Positions 24,301-36,300 of a stretch of 64,000 bases of DNA are shown here, piece by piece (within the stretch, counting starts at the first letter, position 1; every line of letters begins with the position of its first letter). The notes beneath the pieces were generated by a model. The model searched no databases. It was not told the origin of the DNA and saw only the letters and a program-made list of their open reading frames with translations. This DNA comes from Apoderus coryli (Eukaryota > Arthropoda > Insecta > Coleoptera > Attelabidae), in contig OU452203.1 of NCBI GenBank assembly GCA_911728435.2, positions 20,480,293 through 20,544,292 on the forward strand, read 5' to 3'. The position numbers and the translations under genes were made by a program.

Positions 24301-27300
24301 AAATAAACTAAATTAGATTTAGAACTTTTTGTAAATTCACATATTATAGTCAAAATTTGTAGAGAGAATTTTTATCGTCTCTAAAGTTAGAAGTTGTTAG
24401 AGTTGAGTGCTGTAAGTTATACTATCATCGTCTATCTCTAAAAACTTTCTGAGGCCCTTTATTTGCATTTATTACGTTGTCCATAGGGTCATACGTTTAT
24501 TCATGACATTTTCACAAGACGAATTATTTGAATTTAGAACTAAAATTAGTTTTAGATATCACAGAGAGATGATGTAGTTTTCTATGATACCTCTTATACT
24601 TTAAATATTTAAATTAAAAAATAATTTCATTAAAACCAAGTTAAACTCAAATGAAATCACGGTTTCTACAAATCTCAACTTTCTCCAAATCACAAATGCT
24701 CTTACAGTAAAGCCATATACCTGAAACTAATTTTGGGAGTAAGTATAAAGTTTTGTGTAAATATCAAACGACAACTTTGAAATTGTATGACGTATAAGTT
24801 GTAATTATACCAATAATATAAATTGAAAATGTCTATTTAGATACGTGGTATGGTAAAATAACAATTTTCTGATATTCATTACGTTAATGGAGTTTACAGA
24901 CTTTAATAATATGAAAGTTGATACAAATATTTAATTTTAACATAATGAAACAGAAACAAATGAGTCTATAAAGTTTAAAACATAGTTCTACTATATCTAA
25001 ATTCGTACAATTGTAACATGAACAAACTTAAAACTTCTTCTTTAATAATTCTGAAAAGTTTTATTAAAAAACTTTAGTGAAAATTATCTAAACGCTTCCG
25101 TTAAAAAAATATGGTTGAAGATACCCCTTTATAGCGACCCAGCGGCACTTAATGCGTAAATTAATATATCAAAGAGCATGAAAAAAAGCCCTACCTTTAA
25201 ATTGAAACAGTTTCTGCTGCTGGTTTACGGAAAACTTTACCCAGTATTTTTATGAATGAATAAACTGACGATGACAATTTTAAATCTACTTTTATAAATT
25301 AGGATTACGTAAAATATGATGTCGTAAATATACGACACAAGATAATATAGTTGTTTTATCGGGATTATATAATGCTGTTGAGAAAGAAAGCTTGGAAAGC
25401 TTGCTGCAATTTATTAAAAAAAAATAGAGACGTATAAAACTGTTAAAGTACAAGATTAGTGTGTTCTGTTGTATATTACTTCAGCATGTGTCGCTATGGG
25501 TTTACTGCATTATTTTTTTCACAAAATAAACTGTGTTTAGGTATTCCTAGAAAAACAGCTCATTGTAAATTAGTATTGCAGTTTTTCAATGAATAACACG
25601 GGCTATTCATGCAGGGAATCATGTGGTAAGAGCTGAGTATTGTGATGTATTACAGTAAATCCTCTGGCTACCCCCACATGTTCTATAGTGTTTCCTATAT
25701 CACTGTTCCACATAACTTGAAACCGCCAATTTATCGGTACATTTCATACAACTATGGAGAACTAAAGCATAAATTAATGAATACACATAATAAGGGTATT
25801 AGGCAGTCGCGTATGAACGGGTTGTGTAAACGGGTGTAGAATTTTCTCAATAAAAAAAAACACTATCAAAGCACACGTCCAATCCCATAAATGGAATTAC
25901 GCTTTTTATTGTCTATAACACCAATATTTGCTTTCACTTTACAGTATTAAATGTTTCAATTTCCTAAAAGTCGTAAATTGATAGAACCTCTACGTACAAA
26001 CTACAAATTAAAATAATTAAAAATTTACTGATCCGTATAGGATTTTTTTAAGGAGAAAAAAATCTTGAACCACACATCACATTCATAGCAAACGCCAAAC
26101 CCTCTGTAAGACAATTTAGTTTCTTATTTGAAGATTAAATCTTTCAGCTGTTTTTAACTCAATTTCCTCCATTAATAAATAGCAAAACATAAGACAATAT
26201 TTTAATAGGTGGTCACTAGGGACCCCTATATTGTGCCTCATATAATAGGGAAAAAGATAAATTGGATACAGATCCACATATACTGGATTAACTTCATCCT
26301 TGGTAAAGTTAATGATGATTTATCACAGCTGAATTAATAAAAACATTTCTCTATTTATCTTTCCCATCTTCGGCAATAAAGTTGGGTTTTGGAGCTAGAT
26401 AATATTAAAGTCGAAAGAAGTTGTCAAAGTTCAGTACAACATAAATCTCTTGAGTCCATAGTGAATTTTAAGCAACTACTATTATTGGTCAATGTGTTTC
26501 ATAAATTCATTGTTAGATATGAGCTACAATAGAGCCTCGGTGGTCGCAATCGAGAGTCCGGTGCAGACTTACTCATTTTGAACCTTGAACCAGTTAAAAT
26601 CCACATAATAATTTTATTTAAATTAAAAATTGTTAAAGTGTTTATTAGCATTTGATAGAGGCTCGCAAATTCAGTGTTAAAAACACATACCCAAATTTGG
26701 ATTCGCACATGGATGTCCCAAAACATAAAAAATTCAATTTTAATTCGTTTTTTGTTGTTGTGTTCATCCTCTCCCTGTTCTGTATATCGCTTTTTACAAG
26801 TTAACTAGGTATACGGATAACAATAATACCATGTACCCTATGTTGTTTGTGAAATGCAATATCGAAATAAATTGGTGTATTTTAGAGCTCCCATCTACAC
26901 AACAAACCGAATAAACAATATTGCCTATATAATACTAGATTGTCTATTAATTATTTAAAATTTACAATCGTTTTTGGAAACGCCGTATTTCCATATTATA
27001 CAAAAATTTACTATTTATTCGGTATACAATATATATTATGGATGTGATACCTTCCCACTTGTCATATAATTACTTATTATTATTTATTTTCTCTGGTTAT
27101 ACAAGGAGTTTCACAGGACGCACACTTATTTAGGGCTAAAACCACACATATTTCCGGAGAAATTCAAAAAAATTAGGAAACTACACATAAATATTTTAGT
27201 TTTTTCAATAACTAAAATTTCAAATGTTATAAAACTTCTCTGTAGTCTTCTAAATTTCTTTGGTTTCATCGACGGTCATTTGGGGAACATAGTCCATACA

Positions 27301-30300
27301 TTTGAAATGAATAATAAGTTTAAAATGTATGTTTTTTATTTAATTTTGTCTAATTTATAACAATAATAACAGCATTTATTAGCCAACGGTTTCCCCATAA
27401 CAGAGCAATATAATAATTAGAAAATCATTAAACGAAAAAATAATAATAATTATAACTAATTCGAGAAAAACAATGAATATAAACAAAAATTTAAAAGAAA
27501 ATTTATATGAAATGGGCTTGTTTAACAAAACAAGACTTAAAATCCGAGAGTTTGTCTGTCAACCACTATACTTTCACCAGACAGCCGTTTCGCCGATCCA
27601 CGACTCATCAGTGGTGATCGGTCTGTAGTTGACAGCCAAACTCTCGTAAATAATGTGGTATATACCCCACACGGTACAGAGATGTAAAAGGATGTGTTTG
27701 GCGACATCTAGTTTTATCGTTGGTAGTACGCCGAGTGAACAACAGTTCCTATATCGGCTGTCTGGGAGGTCTCTGACCCCATAAAGCAACTACCAACACA
27801 TAGACGCGCCGATACTCCCTTAAGCGGGATCGCATATATTTGAAATGGGCTTGTTTAACAAAACAAGACTTAAAATCCGAGAGTTTGTCTGTCAACCACT
27901 ATACTTTCATCAGACAGCCGTTTCGGCGATCCACGACTCATCAGTGGTGATCGGTCAGTAGTTGACAGCCAAACTCTCGTAAATAATGTGGTATATACCC
28001 CACACGGTACAGAGATGTAAAAGGATGTTTTTTTTTTTTTAGAAAATTTATAACCTAAAATGAACTTACACCAGAAATGTGTCGAAACACAATAAACGAC
28101 TGTCTCCTTGTGTAAGAAACTCATTCGCATTTCAATATAATCAAATGCAAGTTATTAATGTTACACCAGTTTTGAATGCTTGTCAGATCTTCCTGCAACT
28201 GTTCACAATCTCTCTGCGTTTCCCAATAAAATAAATTTTAACGTCATCAACGAAAAACAACCCAACCCAGTTCAGGTACTCATCAAGATCATTAATAAAT
28301 AATAAGAAAAGGAGCGGGCCCAAATTAAACCCTTGTGGAGCCCAAAGTTGCCACAAAAGATGATGATTTAAAAGCACCATATTATGAAACCCAGAGGTAT
28401 GCGCGCAGTAATAGAATATTGTACAACGAACATGAAATTACATATATTTCCTACGAGTATGATCGATCGCAAATCATACGAGTAGGAAATGGTCATTTCA
28501 TGTGAGTTTCACACTATACTTTTTCTACGACGGTTTTTAATGCTTTTGAATAAATTTAACATAATTTTTAGGAACATATTTGTTTTTCGAAACTTACCCT
28601 TGTTAGCGTATAAGCCTAAATACGATAAATTAGAAGTATTAAATTGACTAGGTGGTGTTAAACTATATTCACTATCACTGTTTATGTGTTTTGAAATTAG
28701 CGAAATACTTAATTATAATTATTATTAATTATAAATACCAAAACTGTCAATTTGGTGTTTGTATTTTGGGCGTTGCTATGGTGATTTTTCATGCCCGCCG
28801 CTACTTTTGTCATTACCGGGAAATTTTATAATAATAATAATATTTGCCTAGCAACTAGTGGGAAATATTATTACGCACGGATAAAATTTCCTGGTAATGA
28901 CAAAAGGTAAATGATAAACAGCATTACAATGTACTACATTTTCAAATCATGATTGAACATATAATAAAGGCATTTAAAGACAGTCGTAGAAAAACAAATT
29001 TATGGTTGACAAGTAACTACGATGTACCTATTTGGCATATCTGTCAATTTTTGAATGTACAAAATTCAAAATATTGAAGAAATGGTATATTTTTGTTAAA
29101 AAGGATATTTTTTTCTCTATCAAACGGCATAGTCGAATATATACCATTCGATTTAAAAATATTTACTTTTTTTAGTAATCACGTGGTTCAAGATCAAATT
29201 CGATTAAATCTCACAAAAAATGTGTAGAGAAAGCTGTTAGTTTTAGATAATAGGAAATGCTTAACAAAATGACGTTTAAATTTTACAGGAAATCTGAAAA
29301 TAAAAATAAAAAATGTGGTAATGCCATTTAAAATGACGAAGTAGATATTTAATAATAATATAAAAATAATAATAAATGACTTTATTGGCATAAAAAACAT
29401 ACATACAAAAATGGAGAACAAATAAACTAAGAAAAATCAGATGCCAAAAAGCACAAACTCAGCAAAGCTCATTTAACATTATAATACATTATAATTATGC
29501 CAATAAATAATTGAATCGAAAATACTAAACATAATAATAGATAGATGAAACACGTGGTTACAATTTCCAACATGAGTAACACATCTCAAACATCAGACTC
29601 CATTAATATCATCTGCTCATGAAATAATTTACCATATAAACAGTGAGAATGTTTTCATCTCCGGAGACATCTCATTATATAATTTAGCTATATTGTAAGT
29701 CAAAAACCTCTGATTTAGGCAGTTCTGTGCTGAGGAATGGTATAACCGGAAGTAATATAAACCGGTAAATAGTACATACATATAGAACTTTCCCGATAAT
29801 ACCGAACCCCTAAGTTTCGAGTTACATGTTAATAAAATTAAATTAAAACATTAATACATTGATGTAAAAGGATGTGTTTGGCGACATCTAGTTTTCGTTG
29901 GTAGTACGCCGAGTGAACAACAGTTCCTATATCGGCTGCCTGGGAGGTCTCTGACCCCATAAAGCATAAAGCGCGTCTATGTGTTGGTAGTTGCTTTATG
30001 GGGCCAGAGACCTCCCAGGCAGCCGATATAGGAACTGTTGTTCACTCGGCGTACTACCAACGAAAACTAGATGTCGCCAAACACATCCTTTTACATCTCT
30101 GTACCGTGTGGGGTATATACCACATTATTTACGAGAGTTTGGCTATCAACTACTGACCGATCACCACTGATGAGTCGTGCATCGACGAAACGGCCGTCTG
30201 GTGAAAGTATAGTGGTTGACAGACAAACTCTTGCATTTTAAGTCTTGTTTTGTTAAACAAGCCCATTTCAAATTAATAAATTGTTTGAATCCTAATTCTT

Positions 30301-33300
30301 AACATTCCAAATATTAATATGCAATAGATGGCCCAGGTTTTTATCATTTTGTTGTTTTATCCAGATTTTTATCCAGTGCTGATAATCGTACAAACTGGAT
30401 ACGGTCTGAAAGGTACGATGTAAACCGGGATTTTAGCTTTAAAGAAATAGAGGTTGTAAAATACTGCTATAGATAATTTTACAAGAACTCTCCGCCATAG
30501 TTTCAGTATATAAACCTGCTCCCAATCGGCACTGAGTATTCTGGCATACAAAAAAGGCTAATCTGCATTTCGAAAGTTGAACATTCTAGTCAAAGATTCA
30601 TTTACTTTTAAGCTATACGCACGTGCAACGTGCACGAGTATCAGCAGTAGTAACGTTCGTAAATATTCCTACTCCTAAGTCCAATTAGTGTGTAATCCAG
30701 CAGCTTTTATGTTAAAGAACTTTAGGATTCAAACTTCTATTATTTTGGTAGTAATTTTTTTTTTGCATTGCACTGTAGTTCAACAAAGCAAACATTTTAT
30801 TTATTGGAGTAGGTATTTTATTTTTATCAGAGAATGTTATGAAGCTTGGTAATATCATAAATTCGCATATTATATAGGTTTGTTTTGTATTATTTGTTGT
30901 AAATTAATTAATTTTCATTTGCTCTGTGAATTATGGAAAAATTGTATTGTTTTTCAAAAGTTATTACGGATCAGCGGTTTCATAAATTTTAAATTCATTG
31001 AAAAACAATGTACCTATGTATAACATTTTTTAAATTATTTGAAAATACATAATTCTATAGGTCTTTTCATTATGCACGTGGTAACCCACCACTGTGTTCC
31101 CTAAAAATATTTATAGTCGATAAAAAACCCAAATTTAGCATCCCACTCGGCTATATTTATTATTTACATAGAACCCAATCAAGGTAAAGTATAGCTGCCA
31201 GCACTTTACTACTTCCTGTCATTGCGAGCGTGGAACATCGCTACCTCTAAAGTAGCCAACAGAAAGTATAGACAGATAAATAAATAATTATATAAAGGAG
31301 TTGCAGTCAACTCCTTTTAATTTTTAATGAGGCTCATACAAAAACAATTATCAAATAGGTAGTAAAATAGGTTTCGGCATCTGGAAGAGCTAAGAATTTT
31401 TGCTCGATAACATATTATTGTTGTAGTAGGAAATAAAAGTCTGACTCCACAAAATCAATTTAATACGTTACACTCAATGTGTTACATCCAAACATTTTTC
31501 GAAGCTCACTAGCTTCATCATCAGTGGTAAATTTCGAGAGAAAATTGTATTTGCAAATATTACATATGACTAGGTTGAGAGTAATGCGCTGAAGTCACCT
31601 TGAGGAAAAAATTTTTGTTAATGTTATTAAAATAAAATCATATTAACATATGTTATATCTGGTTTTTCTTTTTTGTGATCATTGCAGAATAGAATTTTTT
31701 AACAGAGTTAAAAATAAAAAAAAAAAAAAAAAAAAAAGATAAAAAAAAACATTAAAAAAAATTTTTTCCTCAAGGTGACTTCAGCGCATTACTCTCAACC
31801 TAGTCATATGTAATATTTGCAAATACAATTTTCTCTCGAAATTTACCACTGATGATGAAGCTAGTGAGCTTCGAAACATGTTTGGATGTAACACATTGAG
31901 TGTAACGTATTAAATTGATTTTGTGGAGTCAGACTTTTATTTCCTACTACAATACATTCACTCCACTTCAGAATGGACTACTTCTTTAAAACATATTATT
32001 GTTGTTATACAGAGTGTTTTTGACAATTCTTAATGGAACACCCTATATAAAAACTCTTCGCGTGTTTTAAACTTAGAGGTAATAATATAAAGAAAGAAAC
32101 GTATCTAGAAAACTAAATTAAATTCCTTTACATGTAGTATTGTTGTTTCGTATTGTGTTAAAATAAATTGCAATTCTATAGGTATTTTTGAAATTCGACT
32201 AAGATTTAGAAAAAAACTTCAAATAATTCTAAGGTATACGCGTCAGATAAGTTTTTGTTGACAATGTATAATTACCTATACGTGCTTAATCCAAGTTTTG
32301 AGAGCTTAATCCTGGATAATATGCTTATACAATTATTATAAACCAATATTTGAATATTATATTGTTCTTATATACGGGGTGTGGCATTAAAATATCGAGT
32401 CTAATGCTTTTATAGAAGACGTTCTGTTTATCTATTATTAAAAGAACGCTTTCAAGATGGGCCTTTCCATACTAAAATCGAACAAACAACTTCGCAGACA
32501 AAGTCTTATTTCCTCTGTCACACTTTCAAAATTCGTTTTTGTAGATTCAAACTTGAAGTTTCAGTGTTCAGTGAAAGAAAAAGGCATTGCATTAATTAAT
32601 ATAAATGTACGACTGGTTCCACAAAGCAGATATCAAAAATTTTAGTCCAACCAAACAAAAAACTGCCTTCAGTTTTGGCCAAGTTTGTTTTGTATTATAA
32701 TTATTACAAAATTTAAACAGCGTATAAAATAGTTATTTTCTAATATCATGTAATTCTATTTGGAAAACAATTAAATTTTAATGGTAAATTATTATTATCA
32801 TACCATCGATAGGTATATCATATTCATATGATTCTATATTCATTATCCTGTGTTATTTATTTATTTATAAATTTTATCGTTGATATAGATGCAATAATAA
32901 TTATTATTTCCCATTCTAACAATTCCAGTTATCACCAATATTAGTTTGGTGTATCTAGATTTATACAGAATGTCCAATAAATTTCTAAATGACTAGAAAT
33001 TGTACGTAAATTCTTTTTTGGTTTTAATTACAGTGATTTTGATAATTAATTTCATGTAATTAATGTGTGGAGACCTGATTTTAATTCAGGTTAGAAATTA
33101 GTCGAATAGAACTCTAGATAGGGTATTTTTTTCATATAAATATTTGATATACAATAGAAACTTTATTAAATTAAAACAGTAGTTTTGTAGAATATCTCTT
33201 TGAAGTTAAGCTTAAATTAGTAAAATGACATTCTTAACAATTTTTTAATATGTTGTCTCTTATCGCTAGGTCATTTTTTTTTTAAATTGCCATCATTCTC

Positions 33301-36300
33301 GATTTCATAAATCAAAACAAATTGCTGATTGTTTGATTTTTCTTTTTGATACCATAAACAATTTTTCTTTTATTTGTTATAAGGACCTGAAACTGAGCTT
33401 TTTTAATGTCGTAAATTATTTTATTTTTTTTTCTGACGTAATCCATAACGACGGTGAGCGGGTTGTATTAATATAATAATATTTTTAAAATCCATCTTTT
33501 ACTTTTATAGATTTTGATAATAAAACAGTGTTTGTTAAAGAAATCCATCATTGTCAAGGAACAAATATATATTCGCACAGATATGTAGCATAAAATAGAC
33601 TACCGTATATTTAAATATTTATTATATAAATTTCTCCAGTTGGCTGCCTGTACTTTACTCTTGAGAATATTTTCGTGCGGTTTTCATTTCCATGGTCTTC
33701 TTTCGTCACGTAAAAAATTAAATTACCTCTCAGAAGAAAAATGTCCTGCATGTGCTTACTATAAGACATAATAATAATACTACAATTGCATGTTCTAATT
33801 TTTGTAGCTCTCCATGATTTTTTTATTTGACTGTAAATACTAGCCTTTTCGGTCATTTTTTACGTAAATAAATACTTTTAAACAAATGTTTGTCTGTCTA
33901 TGATAGCGGAGAAGAGCCATACCAAATATGGCAGAATTCTGTAAAAAAATCTTGACATTTTTGCAATTTTGACATTTTTCACAAAATTATTTTGTTGAAT
34001 TCTGTAAAAAACAACTCGGAATTTTCTATCATTCTGATTTGTTTTAGAGAATTCTATTTTGATAGATGATAGAAGTTTTTGAACTTGGCATTTTTCAATT
34101 CTTACTTTTATGATTATGATAAAACACAACTTTTTGTTCAACCCTGTATATTATAGACTGTGTCTCAAAGTTATAAAAAAAAGAACTTTTTGTTCAATTC
34201 CGATTGGAATTCATTGAAAATTTACATCAATCGATTTTGGCGGTGAGGGTATATGGTGCAGACAGACGTCGAATTCGGCCTGTGGCCAATATAATTAGAC
34301 ATATCGCGATATTTGTCCATACTAGATAGACCTGATGACGAAATTTGGCATCAGACTAACTTAATTTGGGCATAGCTACTGATTTTAAGATCCAACCGTG
34401 TTTGAATTCAGTGATCATGTTCTTTCGCTATAAATGTATGTTCTGATTCAGTACTTAAACGCCAATCGCAAACCGGATCCGTAATCTCCTTGCCTCTCCG
34501 CAAGGAAGGGTTTCGAAACAAAAGTAAGTTTCTAGAAAAATGAGATTATTTCGATGTATGTATTTTATTTAGGTAGCCATAAAACGTCACGAAACATTCC
34601 AATCGTAATAATCTGACATTTAGTTCATTTGTAAAAAATGTCCGAATTCAAAAATTTTGAGTTTTTTGACAGAAATCGGTAAAAAAAATCAGAATGCTTA
34701 AAAATTCCGAGTTTTTTACAGAAGTCGTCAAAAAAGCCAGAATAGTAATAATTCTTTAAAAAAAGTCAGAATTATAAAAAATTACGAGTTTTTTACAGAA
34801 GTCGTCAAAAAAGCCAGAATAGTAATAATTCTTTAAAAAAAGTCAGAATGATAAAAAATTCCGAGCTTTTTACAAAATTCTGCAAAAAAAGTTAGTATAA
34901 TAATAAATTCTGAGTTTTTTACAGAATTCTGTAAAAAAGAGTCAGATGATAAAAAATTCCGAGTTTTTTAACAGAATTCTGCAAAAAAAAAATAAAATTA
35001 TGAAAAATTGCCACTTTTTATACAATTCTGCAAACAAAGTTAGAATAATAAAAAGTTTTTTTACAGAATTCTGCAAAAAAAAGTCAGAATTGGAAAATTT
35101 CAAGATTTTTAACAGAATTCTGCAAAAAAAGTTAGAATAATAAAAAATTCCGAGTTTTTTTTTTCAATTCTAACTTTGTTTGCAGAATTAATTAGTATTA
35201 GTTAATTAGTATTAATTCTGCAAACAAATTCCGAGTTTTTTTTTACACAAATTCTGCAAAAAAAAGTCAGAATTGGAAAATTTCAAGTTTTTTTACAGAA
35301 TTCTGCAAAAAAAACTCAGAATTATGAAAAATTGTAACTTTTTACTAATTAATTTTGCAAAAAAAGTTAGAATAATAAAAAATTTCGAGTTTTTTACAGA
35401 ATTCTGCAAAAAAAAACTCAGAATTGGAAAATTTCAAGATTTTTAACAGAATTCTGCAAAAAAAGTTAGAATAATGAAAAATTCCGAGTTTTTTTACAGA
35501 TATTTGCAAAAAAAACTCAGAATTATGAAAAATTGTCACTTTTTACTAATTAATTCTGCAAACAAAGTTACAATAATAAAAAATTCCGAGTTTTTTTTAC
35601 AGAAATTCTGCAAAAAAAAGTCAGAATTGGAAAATTTCAAGTTTTTTTTACAGAATTCTGCAAAAAAAAGTCAGAATTGAAAAATTTCAAGATTTTTAAC
35701 AGAATTCTGCAAAAAAGTCAGAATCCTAAAAAAAATATGTTGTACGACCTTCTGCGCTTTCGAGTCTACTAACCAATATACAATAAAATAGTTCCTAAAG
35801 GCTGCTTATTGTGAAATTTATGACGCGGGCCTGATCCCGAGCCCTGTGTGACTGATATTATGGTTGAGTACGTATTTATAATAAAGAGTTTTATCGAGTT
35901 AGACGTATTTTATTTCCTATCCAAACCATTTGATATTTTTTAATTACTCCAACACTAAATCGTTATATTGGAAAACTTATAAAGTAAATATCCACTTCCG
36001 TATCTTCAATAACAGTACAACGTTGGTATTATATTAAGTTACATCACTCTTTTTCCGAGACATGCGAAAGTGAAATCTTGTTGTTTTTTTTTGTTTAAAA
36101 CCACTTAGATAACAATATAGTTACTCATAAAACAAAACTTTCACATCGACGGCGACGTGCTCTTTATGTAGTTTTCTATAATATGACATCCAAACGGAAG
36201 TAAAAACCAGATTCATCATAATATAAATATACAAATTGTCCATGAACAAACCTGAAAGAATGAAAGATCATACAGAAGAGAAGATAAAACTCAGATATTC

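Larger units (their letters stand above)
27508..28040 (-). mobile_element. Retrozyme-like retroelement: head-to-tail dimer with hammerhead ribozymes
   Basis: The motif AATGGGCTTG starts at 27511 and again at 27844, giving a 333-bp unit; the second copy stops at about 28028 after some 185 bp. Read in the ribozyme-sense (minus) direction, this is a 5'-truncated unit followed by a complete one. The insert is bounded by the direct repeat AGAAAATTTATA at 27496-27507 and 28041-28052, a 12-bp target-site duplication. Each unit has a type I hammerhead. No protein is encoded, so it depends on another element's reverse transcriptase. This organisation matches animal retrozymes and Penelope-like hammerhead repeats as described in the literature. 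A T run (plus strand, 28028-28040) sits at the ribozyme-sense 5' junction. Confidence 0.88.

Noticed and set aside
22078..26726. Several 60-75-codon frames in FKBP14 intron 1
   Set aside because: Coding-unlike composition, no homology recognised, no splice sites. Expected by chance in 7 kb of AT-rich DNA.
33611..34141. Two minus-strand frames of 81 and 87 codons
   Set aside because: Lys/Phe/Ile-rich translation of AT-rich repeat DNA, no splice context. The second overlaps diverged minisatellite units.
34325..34355. CCTGATGACGAAATTTGGCATCAG, hammerhead-like words
   Set aside because: CUGAUGA and GAAA are adjacent with no stem II, and nothing pairs as stem I or III. Taken as chance.
34946..35680. 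Several 64-68-codon frames on both strands
   Set aside because: All are translations of the 50-bp minisatellite and repeat the same short peptide pattern.
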